A DNA stretch of 43,396 nt from a bacterium (GCA_024278215.1 JAJRTR010000167.1:1-43396); one strand, 5' to 3'. Shown: positions 18,770-26,312, counted from the first letter of the stretch. Numbers and translations are program-made. The notes: generated by a model not told the origin, from the letters alone.

Positions 18770-19984
18770 TCAGTAGTCCTGCGTCGCCTCGATGCTGACT
18801 TTATCGCCCTCTTCAAGGATGCTCTGGCCCTCGATGACAACCATGTCGCCCGGAACGATGCACCCGTCTGTGATTACAACAAAATCGGAAACCCGCTGTG
18901 TTCCGTTGCAGAGTTTCTGCTTCGCTGTTTCGCCGACAACGGTTATCAAGTACCTGTTGTCGAGCAGCGCCTTGTAAGGAACCGCGAATTCGTTTTTTGT
19001 TCCAAGCATGATCCGGCCTTCTACAAAAGAGCCGGGGGAGAGTTCCACCGGTTCGTCGATTATGACAGCTTCGACTTCGGCTTCGCGCGTCATTTTCCTG
19101 ACATGGTTGCTGACATAAGTGATTTTCGCTTTAAACTCGGTGTTTTCGACAGCGTCGGTGGTGAAGGTGATGATGTCGCCTGTTTTTATCCGGTTTTGAT
19201 CCGCCTCGTTGACAGTGAACACAACTTTTTTCGGGCCGGATTTGAGTATTTGAAAAATTGCGTCCCTGGTGCCGGCGCCCTGGCCCAGAACAGCGAACTT
19301 ATATGAGATCACACCGTCCACGGGAGAAACAACCGTTGTGCGGTCGAGCATAAGCTTTGCCGAATCCATAGCCGCTCTCGCCTGTTCCACCTGCGCCTCG
19401 ATAACTTTTATCTGTTCGGGTCTCGCGCCGGTGACCGCCATCTCGAGGCTTTTCCTCGACGCGATGCAGGCTGTTTCAGCACCGTCGAGTTGTTGCTTCG
19501 CAGCGACACCTTTATCGTACAGGTCTTTAAGCCGCTGGAAGTTCTTGCAGTCATACTCTTTCTTTGCCTTCACCTGGACAAGTTCCTCGGACCTTGCACC
19601 CGTTATTGCCATTTCGAGACCGTTTTTCGCCTGTTCATAAGCAGCCTTCGCACGCCGGTAACCCAGTTCGTAGTCCTTTTTCTCTATCTGCAAAAGCGCC
19701 TCTCCCTTTCGGACACTCTCGCCTTTGTCTTTGTATATCGCTATGATCTCGCCTCCGACCTTCGGAGTCACATTCACTTCGTCGGGTGCTTCCACCGTGC
19801 CGCTCATTGTGATCGTAACAGGCAGCAGCATACTTTTCGCTATTACAACTTTGACCGGTTTCCCTTCCTGTTCCTGTATCTGCTGGATCGAGAGATTGTT
19901 ATCTTCTTCATCCTTTTTCCCGGCGCAGCCTGCGACGGCGGCGACCGCGAACATTATCAACATTATTGCGGCAATTCGTTTCAT
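18770..19984 (-). CDS. RND efflux membrane fusion lipoprotein
   Basis: The start at 19984 gives a lipoprotein signal (MKRIAAIMLIMFAVAAVAGC) with GGGGAG nine bases upstream; a much longer open frame reaches back through fold-back repeat copy 3 and is rejected. The 404-residue product has the HlyD/AcrA layout. A lipoyl/biotinyl half-motif (GGEIIAIYKDKGESVRKGEALLQI) is followed by a long helical hairpin (about residues 105-215) with an internally repeated KNGLEMAITGARSEEL / KSLEMAVTGARPEQI, then the second lipoyl half and beta-barrel domains. It would bridge the pump and the outer-membrane channel. A fold-back repeat separates it from the upstream TolC gene. Confidence 0.92.
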   Translation of the reverse strand: MKRIAAIMLIMFAVAAVAGCAGKKDEEDNNLSIQQIQEQEGKPVKVVIAKSMLLPVTITMSGTVEAPDEVNVTPKVGGEIIAIYKDKGESVRKGEALLQIEKKDYELGYRRAKAAYEQAKNGLEMAITGARSEELVQVKAKKEYDCKNFQRLKDLYDKGVAAKQQLDGAETACIASRKSLEMAVTGARPEQIKVIEAQVEQARAAMDSAKLMLDRTTVVSPVDGVISYKFAVLGQGAGTRDAIFQILKSGPKKVVFTVNEADQNRIKTGDIITFTTDAVENTEFKAKITYVSNHVRKMTREAEVEAVIIDEPVELSPGSFVEGRIMLGTKNEFAVPYKALLDNRYLITVVGETAKQKLCNGTQRVSDFVVITDGCIVPGDMVVIEGQSILEEGDKVSIEATQDY

Positions 19985-20048
19985 AGCTGCATTCTCCCCA
20001 TTCAGAACCGTTTTGCAAAAGTTCGTAATTCCATATATGTATTCATTC

Positions 20049-20224
20049 GAGCCAATTGCAAAATTACGTTTGTGACGAGTCCGAACGATATTATTCCGAG
20101 CAAGGCAGAGACGCGAAATCCCCGCAGGCGTACTATATAGTACGTCGAGGACGGTTTCGCGCCGATAACGCGGCTCGGAGCAATTGCAGCCGGAAGCAGT
20201 AGAACTGAATTTTTCAATTGGCTC
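20049..20224 (+). repeat. Fold-back repeat, copy 3, inside the efflux operon
   Basis: This 176-bp copy has its two arms co-varied relative to other copies: CGCGAAAT pairs with GTTTCGCG, and CCGAGC with GCTCGG. Direct repeats ATTC (20045-20048 and 20225-20228) flank it. It lies between the TolC and fusion-protein genes, 64 bases before the latter's ATG, and its last bases overlap the TolC TGA at 20223-20225. Confidence 0.9.
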
Positions 20225-21749
20225 ATTCATTGACATAATCCTCCAGCGAATCGACACCGCAGGAATATGCCAGTTGTGCTTTGGCGGTTTCGTAGTCGAA
20301 ATAAGCTTTCGCACTGTTGAGGCGTGCCTGCGTGAGCGTGTGTTCGGCATCTATCAGGTCTATCTGCGCCGTAACACCTTCTTTGAACCCAATATCCGCC
20401 ATCCTGTACGCCTCGTCTGCTATTTCAAGAATTACTTCGGAAGATTCAATTCGCTGGTTTGCTTCGATCACATCAAGGTATGCGGATTTTACCTGCAACT
20501 GGATACCTTCCCGAAGGTCCGTTTCGGAGAGATTCAGGTTTTCACGGCGCTTGAGGACCTGTGCTTTTTTCGCGGAGGCGAGACCGTTGTCAAAAACAGG
20601 TATCTCGCCTGCGATGATAGCGCGCCAGGCATCCTGCGAGGCGAATGTGCTGCCGCGGTTGTGAAATGTCCAGGTGCCGGCAAGTGAAAATACAGCTTTC
20701 TTCTCTTCGAGCTCGGCGGCGAGTTCCGTTGCATTCTGCGCCAGCTCGATCTGCTTGATCTCAGGTCGCGACACGAAAGCAAGCGCGTAATAGAAATCCA
20801 GCGGCTTGAGGTTCATCCGCCTGTAAGCGCTTTCGTCGTTCAATTCCGTTTTTCTGCTCACGGGGAATCCCAGGAGATTATTGAAAGACATAATCGACAA
20901 CGCGTGTCCTTTGTTCGTCATGATAAGTTTTTCTTTTGCCTGTTCGAGGTCGCTGCGCGCGCGGATAACATTGAGTTTCGGCACAACCCCCGCGTTGAAT
21001 CTGCTGTTGGCCGCCTCGACATGCGCACGGGCTCTCTCGACAGATTCTTCCTGTGCCTCGACCGCCCTTTCGGCCAGCAAAACCTGGTAGAACGACTTCC
21101 TGACATTCAGCATCAACTTCCTGCGCTCGAGTTCCACGTCCAGCTCTTTCACTTCGCTGTCACTTCTGGCGGCCGCTACGGCCTTCCTTTTCTTTCCGAA
21201 TGTCAACAGTGGCTTGCTTATCTTCAGTTCCGCACCATGTTGCCAGTTCTGGTTTATCTCCGCCGAAAGAAAACCGAACTTCGGCGCCGGATCAGTGATG
21301 GTATACATCGACTCGTCTTTTAGATTATCCGGGAGGTCCCACGGCTGCGGCAACACGCCGGGGATGTATATCGGTGCCACATCGTAATAGGTGTACGGCA
21401 TAGCAAATGAAGTCGGGTCATGCACCCTCTGGTAATTAGCTTCCACTTTCATATTCAGTCCGAACTGCTTTTTTGTTTCGGAAACTTTTTCCCATGATGC
21501 TTCGAGCTTGTTGACACTCGCCTTCAGCGTCCTGCTCTGTGCGACGGCGATATCGACAGCATCCGCGAGAGATAGCGATTTACCTTCGAGAGTGCCGTTG
21601 TCGAGGCTGATCTCCGACGGGCATTGCACTGCCCCGGTCGACTTTTCCGCATTCGTATCCGCGCCCGCGGGGTTTGCCGCACACAAAAACAAAAGCGATA
21701 GCAAAGCAACAGGCGCTATGCGTCGCAAACCCGATGCAGATGACGACAT
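20223..21749 (-). CDS. TolC-like outer-membrane efflux protein
   Basis: The start at 21749 gives a 508-residue protein with a signal peptide (MSSSASGLRRIAPVALLSLLFLCAANPAGA). Two repeats of the outer-membrane efflux protein family follow, roughly residues 55-285 and 300-500, with typical helical stretches such as RKSFYQVLLAERAVEAQEESV and LTQARLNSAKAYFDYETAKAQL. Trimers form the outer-membrane channel for the RND pump encoded downstream. It is the first gene of the operon; a sigma70-like promoter and TetR-type operator lie 130-190 bases upstream. An AGGGG ribosome site sits close to the ATG. The stop codon lies in the terminal bases of fold-back repeat copy 3. Confidence 0.9.
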   Translation of the reverse strand: MSSSASGLRRIAPVALLSLLFLCAANPAGADTNAEKSTGAVQCPSEISLDNGTLEGKSLSLADAVDIAVAQSRTLKASVNKLEASWEKVSETKKQFGLNMKVEANYQRVHDPTSFAMPYTYYDVAPIYIPGVLPQPWDLPDNLKDESMYTITDPAPKFGFLSAEINQNWQHGAELKISKPLLTFGKKRKAVAAARSDSEVKELDVELERRKLMLNVRKSFYQVLLAERAVEAQEESVERARAHVEAANSRFNAGVVPKLNVIRARSDLEQAKEKLIMTNKGHALSIMSFNNLLGFPVSRKTELNDESAYRRMNLKPLDFYYALAFVSRPEIKQIELAQNATELAAELEEKKAVFSLAGTWTFHNRGSTFASQDAWRAIIAGEIPVFDNGLASAKKAQVLKRRENLNLSETDLREGIQLQVKSAYLDVIEANQRIESSEVILEIADEAYRMADIGFKEGVTAQIDLIDAEHTLTQARLNSAKAYFDYETAKAQLAYSCGVDSLEDYVNE

Positions 21750-21880
21750 TATCCCCTGCCTGCCGTTTTCATTTTTCTGGAGTAAACGTCTTTCGCACAT
21801 TTTATGCGTCCTCCGGTTATATGCTTTAAACACTTTCGTTGTCAGGCGCAAACCACACATGAACAAACCTCTCGCAAAAA

Positions 21881-21899
21881 CCGACCGAACGGTCGGTCT
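21881..21899. promoter_or_regulatory. TetR-type operator of the efflux operon
   Basis: CCGACCGAACGGTCGG is a near-perfect palindrome (arms CCGACCG and CGGTCGG) of the kind bound by TetR/AcrR repressors. It begins about ten bases beyond the -10 box of the minus-strand promoter, so a bound repressor would block initiation. The TetR gene at the operon's end is the likely ligand-responsive partner. Confidence 0.75.
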
Positions 21900-21909
21900 A
21901 AGCGGTATA

Positions 21910-21937
21910 ATTATAGCAGCACTCTTGTTTGTGTCAA
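21910..21937 (-). promoter_or_regulatory. Sigma70-like promoter of the efflux operon
   Basis: Read on the minus strand, a perfect TTGACA (21932-21937) and a perfect TATAAT (21910-21915) are separated by 16 bp. Transcription would start near 21903, just before the TetR-type operator, and run into the TolC gene at 21749. Confidence 0.8.
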
Positions 21938-21988
21938 TAAGGGAATCGTAATTATTTTCTAAAACATATACTCGAGGGGCGGTTTTTT

Positions 21989-22018
21989 AATTATGTTCGA
22001 GGCGAGGTCGAGCGAAAT
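21989..22018 (+). repeat. Fold-back repeat, 5'-arm fragment
   Basis: About 30 bases (AATTATGTTCGAGGCGAGG and onward to AGCGAAAT) match the 5' arm of the full-length copies almost perfectly, without the terminal GAGCC end or the 3' arm. This is a truncated remnant. Confidence 0.7.
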
Positions 22019-22037
22019 CAGCCTGGTTTATGTTATT

Positions 22038-22064
22038 ATCGACAACGCTTTGTCGCTTACAGCG
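22038..22064. repeat. Short hairpin repeat after RDD gene stop codon
   Basis: This is a sibling of 15418-15444, with the same flanks ATCGACAAC and TTGTCGCTTAC around a variable loop. It lies three bases past the stop of the RDD gene on the minus strand. Confidence 0.5.
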
Positions 22065-22066
22065 AA

Positions 22067-22660
22067 CTATGGGGCCAGAATAACCTTTGTCTTGAACCAG
22101 TCGTCGCCCAGTCGCGATTCTCCGCTACGCGATATCAATATAATGAGTTCCACTATGGTGAAAAACGGAATAAAATACACGATATTTCTGAGGATCGAAT
22201 CCTTGAAATCCGCCGGCTGGCCGGTTTCAAGGTTGATTACCCTGATACCCATTGCCTTTTTGCCGAGGCTGCGGCCATCGAAGAGTGCGTCTTTTACCAA
22301 TCCGTAAACCACAACTGCAATCCATCCAAGAATCGGAATTAAACACACTACCATCATAAGTAACCCGTCGATAAGATAAGCCAGGATGCGTTTGCCGAGT
22401 ATGCCCTGCTGCGCGCCGCCGGGTACAGGCATCTGCGGGGCAGGCTGCTGTTGCATCGGTAGTGGTTGTTGTTGCGGAGGCTGGGGGAACTGCTGTTGCG
22501 GTGGGGCCGCCTGTGGCGGTGCAGGCTGAGGAGCCTGTGCATAAGGCTGTTGCGTGGCCGCCTGCGCCGCGCTTGCGCCTGTCTGTTCCACCTTTGTTCC
22601 GCATCCCGGACAGAACTTCGCCGTGTCCGCCAGGGCTCTACCGCATGATTGGCAATTCAT
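22067..22660 (-). CDS. Zinc-ribbon RDD-family membrane protein
   Basis: The ATG at 22660 is chosen because GGAGG precedes it and the product starts with a zinc ribbon (CQSCGRALADTAKFCPGCG, residues 3-21). A low-complexity Gln/Pro/Ala linker (about residues 25-85) follows, then an RDD membrane domain: ILGKRILAYLIDGLLMMVVCLIPILGWIAVVVYG, the GRSLGKKAMGIRVIN signature and a final hydrophobic segment. RDD proteins are small membrane proteins of mostly unknown function; some act in ion or osmolyte transport. The zinc-ribbon/linker/RDD arrangement is common. It is 197 residues long and monocistronic as far as can be seen. Confidence 0.85.
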   Translation of the reverse strand: MNCQSCGRALADTAKFCPGCGTKVEQTGASAAQAATQQPYAQAPQPAPPQAAPPQQQFPQPPQQQPLPMQQQPAPQMPVPGGAQQGILGKRILAYLIDGLLMMVVCLIPILGWIAVVVYGLVKDALFDGRSLGKKAMGIRVINLETGQPADFKDSILRNIVYFIPFFTIVELIILISRSGESRLGDDWFKTKVILAP

Positions 22661-22773
22661 TGTATGCCTCCGGATAATAATATCTTCTGGTCCATTATTA
22701 TTTATAATAGTATATGCGTAACGGCACAATGATGTCAATTTGTGTTAACGGCAAGTGTCGAGAAACACAGTGT

Positions 22774-22813
22774 CCCTTGTCGTTCCCAGGACCCACCCTG
22801 GAAACGATAAGGG
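22774..22813. other. Long hairpin (17-bp stem) between genes
   Basis: CCCTTGTCGTTCCCAGG pairs with CCTGGAAACGATAAGGG around a six-base loop, with two mismatched or wobble positions. It lies between the stop of the ADP-ribosylglycohydrolase homologue (22972) and the RDD gene start (22660). No T-run follows on the minus strand, so it is not a classical terminator. Confidence 0.6.
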
Positions 22814-22835
22814 GGAAGGTCCCTGTGGGAAGTGA

Positions 22836-22940
22836 TGAAAAATCCGGGTAAGCAGACGTACTCGCAGAGATTTCGCGGCGGCAACGCAGCTCCGGACAAT
22901 TGCAGCCAACCGCAGTAGAACAGCCTTTTGCAAACGGCTC
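22836..22940 (+). repeat. Fold-back repeat, 3'-half fragment
   Basis: From about AAAAATCC onward the sequence follows the full-length repeat: GCAGACGTACTCG, then GGCAACGCAGCTCCGGACAA, then TTGCAGCC, ending GCAAACGGCTC. The 5' arm is missing. Confidence 0.75.
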
Positions 22941-22971
22941 CAAAGGCTGAACGCCCTGTGTTCACCGCGTT

Positions 22972-24279
22972 TCAATAATTATCTTCCGGCGGCAGGTAAC
23001 GAGCCCACTCTTTCATGCGGCGTTGTTGCCGACGGAATTTCTTTGCGTCGTATTTTTCCGCAATCGGTTGCGGCGCGGACATCTTCCGTGTTTTCTTCTT
23101 CTCCGGAAACTCGACACCCGCCCTGCGCATTCGCGCCAGCCGCTCGTCATGTTCACGTCCGGTCAGACCGTATTCCATTTCATACAGGCTTTCGATCCTG
23201 CCTTTATTCCACTTTCGCGCTGCCAGCGACCGGGCGCGCACCTTTAGTTGTTTCCTGTTTGCAAGCCGCGAGGTAAACCTGTCCGGCAGACCGGCAGTGC
23301 CATGCAGCGCACCCGCCGCCGCGCCCGCTATCGCCCCCATCGCGGCTGTCTCGCCGCCCGCATTCACCACCTCCAGCACAGCGTCTTCATAACAATCGCA
23401 TTTCAGCAATGAAAGATAAATCGCATACACGACCGATGCCAGCGCAATATCCAGCGTCGGGCGCTTCACCGTGTTGGCCGCGTGCGGATCAGCATTTTTC
23501 GCTATCCATGCTCCGACACTTACGGGTCCCGAACCGAAACGGTCCGCAACCCCGGCCAGCGCGTCGCTGAAAAGATGCAGCAAGTCCCGGTATCCATCGA
23601 AAAACATATTCGCATAGCGGTCGCCGACAACCACTTCGTGTTTGCGGCAGTCGGCAGCGAGACCGGTCATGAGCAGGGCACCCTCGCCGGGTAGTATTTC
23701 CTCTAAAAACATCATCCTGCGCACAAGCAACGCCACAGCGCAGGCGGACGACACCGCGATCGGGTTCCTGTGCGTGATCAGCGCCGCTCGTGCGGCGGCA
23801 TCGACCATCTCGTCCTCATTTTCCCGGTAATACAGCGCAATGGGCACCACACGGGCAGCCGCCTCGTTGCACGGACTGTTGCGTCCGCACGCGTCCCAGT
23901 TCACGCCCTGCCGCAGATCGGTCAGCGACAGGCTCAAACTCCTGCCGCAACCTCGATACACACCCGACCTGAACTCGGCGCCCTTCGCGAGTTCCGCCAT
24001 GCGCCTGCCGACCTTCTCCGGTCTCAGGCATCGGTCCTGGAGCAGCGAGTCCAGCACCACCAGCGCCTGCTGCGTATTGGACGAATACAATCCCGGTTTT
24101 CGCCACTTATAAAGCTTCTGTCTGCCGAACACCTTTTCCGGATCGACATAAGTTGTCACACGCTTGCAGGCATTACTCAAGGCGCCCGGTTTGGCCTTAT
24201 CTATCGACGCGCCCAGCGCGTCACCGACCGCCATCCCCATAATCGCGCCCTCTATCCTGTCTTCCGGATCGTCACTCAC
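22972..24279 (-). CDS. ADP-ribosylglycohydrolase-family protein, probably catalytically dead
   Basis: The 435-residue protein has the family fold: GAIMGMAVGDALGASID near the N-terminus, ALITHRNPIAVSSACAVALLV in the middle and NAGGETAAMGAIAGAAAGALHG near residue 315, plus a basic C-terminal extension of about 90 residues. Active members hydrolyse ADP-ribose from proteins or ligands using two metal ions held by a TDDT motif and a DTD motif. Here these positions read SSNT (in YSSNTQQAL) and ETA (in GGETAAMG), so the metal ligands appear lost. A binding or structural role is more likely than hydrolysis. It starts with GTG, with AGGAG upstream; a promoter and the CCGGATTT hairpin lie in front. Confidence 0.8.
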   Translation of the reverse strand: MSDDPEDRIEGAIMGMAVGDALGASIDKAKPGALSNACKRVTTYVDPEKVFGRQKLYKWRKPGLYSSNTQQALVVLDSLLQDRCLRPEKVGRRMAELAKGAEFRSGVYRGCGRSLSLSLTDLRQGVNWDACGRNSPCNEAAARVVPIALYYRENEDEMVDAAARAALITHRNPIAVSSACAVALLVRRMMFLEEILPGEGALLMTGLAADCRKHEVVVGDRYANMFFDGYRDLLHLFSDALAGVADRFGSGPVSVGAWIAKNADPHAANTVKRPTLDIALASVVYAIYLSLLKCDCYEDAVLEVVNAGGETAAMGAIAGAAAGALHGTAGLPDRFTSRLANRKQLKVRARSLAARKWNKGRIESLYEMEYGLTGREHDERLARMRRAGVEFPEKKKTRKMSAPQPIAEKYDAKKFRRQQRRMKEWARYLPPEDNY

Positions 24280-24296
24280 AAACTCAGACTCCTAAC

Positions 24297-24322
24297 CCGG
24301 ATTTTCTCACAAAGAAATCCGG
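24297..24322. repeat. Small palindromic repeat (CCGGATTT...AAATCCGG)
   Basis: An 8-bp perfect stem, CCGGATTT and AAATCCGG, has the loop TCTCACAAAG. It lies in the predicted leader between the promoter and the GTG start of the ADP-ribosylglycohydrolase homologue. Sibling copies are at 38940 and, degenerate, at 11085; a similar stem with another loop is at 35200. Confidence 0.65.
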
Positions 24323-24344
24323 AAAATCGGCAGTATTTGTATTG

Positions 24345-24390
24345 ATTATAGTATATCGTGCCGCAGTCACAAATCTATCGGCAGTCACAA
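24345..24390 (-). promoter_or_regulatory. Promoter with tandem GCAGTCACAA boxes
   Basis: On the minus strand, TTGTGA (24367-24372) and TATAAT (24345-24350) are 16 bp apart, upstream of the GTG at 24279. Two identical 10-mers, GCAGTCACAA on the plus strand, lie at 24363-24372 and 24381-24390, exactly 18 bp apart, one covering the -35 box. The spacing suggests a regulator binding as a direct-repeat dimer. Confidence 0.5.
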
Positions 24391-24423
24391 TGCGGATTGT
24401 GTTCCCGGGGGAATTCTTCACTT

Positions 24424-24495
24424 GAGCCAACTGCGAAATTACTTATTTTAGCCAACTGCGAAATTCAGTTCTACTACTTCCGGCTGCAATTGCTC
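24424..24495 (-). repeat. Fold-back repeat, internally deleted copy
   Basis: Starting GAGCCAACTGCGAAATT, the end sequence is repeated once (AGCCAACTGCGAAATTCAG). It then continues as TTCTACTACTTCCGGCTGC and ATTGCTC, which is the reverse complement of the 3' end of copy 3. The rest is deleted. It directly abuts the 142-bp element at 24503. Confidence 0.7.
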
Positions 24496-24502
24496 ATTTA
24501 TT

Positions 24503-24644
24503 TGATTCGTGTGTAATAAGTCATTTTCAAAACAATGTTTTTGTCAAAGTCGGTCAGGATGCTTTAAAATGCTGAACGAACGTTCGTTATAGTCGATCAT
24601 TGTTGGTTGACATTTGTCATCTCCGACTTATTACACACGAATCA
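24503..24644. mobile_element. 142-bp MITE-like element with terminal inverted repeats
   Basis: The ends are perfect 20-bp inverted repeats: TGATTCGTGTGTAATAAGTC at 24503-24522 and its complement at 24625-24644. The 6-bp sequence TTTATT flanks both sides (24497-24502 and 24645-24650), as expected for a target-site duplication. There is no coding capacity inside. The right end supplies the TGA stop (24642-24644) of the sodium symporter gene. A promoter-like TTGTCA/TAAAAT pair and the palindrome AACGAACGTTCGTT lie inside. Confidence 0.7.
24541..24588 (+). promoter_or_regulatory. Promoter-like sequence and TetR-type palindrome inside the 142-bp element
   Basis: TTGTCA (24541-24546) and TAAAAT (24565-24570) are 18 bp apart. 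The perfect palindrome AACGAACGTTCGTT (24575-24588) resembles operators of TetR/AcrR repressors. No plus-strand gene follows, so what it would control is unclear. Confidence 0.45.
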
Positions 24645-26312
24645 TTTATTTATGTCTTTCTTAGTTTTATTGCCCGACGAAGCCGCGATGGAAAGGCACC
24701 AGGCCAGACCTCCGAAGAGTACGGTCGAAGCCAGGATAAGCATCGCCACGGCGTTGGGCGGCAGATTTATTTTTACGCCTGTGCCGATCCAATATGTCAT
24801 GCCGGCGAATACAGCAATAAGAGCACCGGCGGTCAGTGCCCTGGCAATCCATCGCATATCCTTTGCCAGCAGGACGCCGAACCCGGTCAGCAGCAGTATC
24901 AGCCCCCAGCCACCTGCGAACTGCGCCCAGGCAGGGTAGCCCTCGTAAGCACTGTTGAGGGCCAGGTATGCGGAGCGCATAAACATGAAAACCAGCACTC
25001 CCGGTGTAATATACATGATGCAGACGTCCCACCAGTAACCGATCTTTATTTCACTGGTCTTGTTCACGTGTTCGCGCACCTTGCGCGCGCCGAGCACATA
25101 ACCGATTATGATGCACTCCAGCAACCCTATCATCGTAAGCCCGAAACTCGTGAGGTAGTGATCGACAATGTCCAGCCAGTAGAGGCCGCCCTTCGTGGCA
25201 TAGACGACACCAATCAGAAATGCGATAAAAGAAACGCCGGCGTTGACCGCGACACGGGGGAACTTCCATTTATCTATGATGCCCGCCACACCGGCCTCGA
25301 CCAGCGAGAATGCCGAGTCGATGCCCAGCGTCAGGAGCAGAATGAAAAACAAGACCCCGAACACCTGCGGCGCCAGGGGAAGATTGTTTATGATCGTCGG
25401 ATAAGTGACAAAAGCCAGTCCGGGGCCGCTTGCAACGACACTTTCGACAGGCTGCCCCTGTTGAACCGCGAGAAAACCAAGTGTCGAAAACACAGCGAGA
25501 CCCGCGAGAAAACTTATCCCGGCATCGGCAAAACTTGTGATGAAGGCATTATTTGTGATGTCGCTGTCTTCAGGCAGATAACTGGCATAAGCGATCATTA
25601 CACCGAATCCGATGGACAGCGAGAAAAACACCTGTCCGTATGCGGCAAGCCACACGGCGGGGTCTTTGAGAACATTGAAATCGGGTGTGAGAAAATACTG
25701 AAGGCCCTCCGCCGCGCCGGGAAGCGTGACGCCCCGCACTACAAAAAGTATCAGGATAATTACCGGCAGCGGCACAGTGTACATAACGACTTTGCCGACC
25801 GATTTCACACCTTTGTAGATACACAGAAAAACAAAGAGCCAGCACAGGAACAGCCCCAGCACGATGTGCCATACCGGCGGCCCGATTTCGCCTATCCCTC
25901 CCGAAAGCTGGAGTACGTTCTTGAAGAAGAAAGCGTTCGTATCCTGCCCCCAGCCGAGTGTGAATGAATGGTAAAGGAAATTGAAACACCAGCCCATCAC
26001 CACACCGTAATAAGTCATCACGATGAGACCGACAATCACTGACACCCAGCCGATCCATTCATACTGTTTGCGTATCTTCGCAAAGGCCGCGGGCGCTGCA
26101 AGCTGCGCCCTGTGGCCGAGTCCGAACTCGAGGATCAGCAGCGGCACTCCCGCGGTGAACAGCGCAATAAGATATGGAATAAGGAACGCTCCGCCACCGT
26201 TTTTATAGCAGACGTAAGGGAACCTCCAGATATTGCCGAGTCCGACCGCCGACCCGACCGCCGCCATGACAAAAGCCATCCGGCTATCCCAGAAACCGCG
26301 CGTTTTCTCCAT
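24642..26312 (-). CDS. Neurotransmitter:sodium symporter-family transporter
   Basis: The 556-residue protein has about 11-12 hydrophobic segments. The NSS/SNF signature is near the N-terminus: WDSRMAFVMAAVGSAVGLGNIWRFPYVCYKNGGGAFLIPYLIALF (unwound TM1 and TM2), with GPGLAFVTYPTIINNLP further on. Bacterial members such as LeuT and TnaT couple sodium to uptake of amino acids or related amines; the substrate here is unknown. The ATG at 26312 is chosen because AAGGAG precedes it. The last residues (DINK) and the stop codon fall in the flank and right end of the MITE-like element, so the original C-terminus was probably altered by the insertion. Confidence 0.92.
   Translation of the reverse strand: MEKTRGFWDSRMAFVMAAVGSAVGLGNIWRFPYVCYKNGGGAFLIPYLIALFTAGVPLLILEFGLGHRAQLAAPAAFAKIRKQYEWIGWVSVIVGLIVMTYYGVVMGWCFNFLYHSFTLGWGQDTNAFFFKNVLQLSGGIGEIGPPVWHIVLGLFLCWLFVFLCIYKGVKSVGKVVMYTVPLPVIILILFVVRGVTLPGAAEGLQYFLTPDFNVLKDPAVWLAAYGQVFFSLSIGFGVMIAYASYLPEDSDITNNAFITSFADAGISFLAGLAVFSTLGFLAVQQGQPVESVVASGPGLAFVTYPTIINNLPLAPQVFGVLFFILLLTLGIDSAFSLVEAGVAGIIDKWKFPRVAVNAGVSFIAFLIGVVYATKGGLYWLDIVDHYLTSFGLTMIGLLECIIIGYVLGARKVREHVNKTSEIKIGYWWDVCIMYITPGVLVFMFMRSAYLALNSAYEGYPAWAQFAGGWGLILLLTGFGVLLAKDMRWIARALTAGALIAVFAGMTYWIGTGVKINLPPNAVAMLILASTVLFGGLAWCLSIAASSGNKTKKDINK

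Noticed and set aside
18770-20350. Longer fusion-protein frame starting at 20350
   Set aside because: The extra N-terminus is translated fold-back repeat and TolC antisense; the lipoprotein signal and ribosome site fix the start at 19984.
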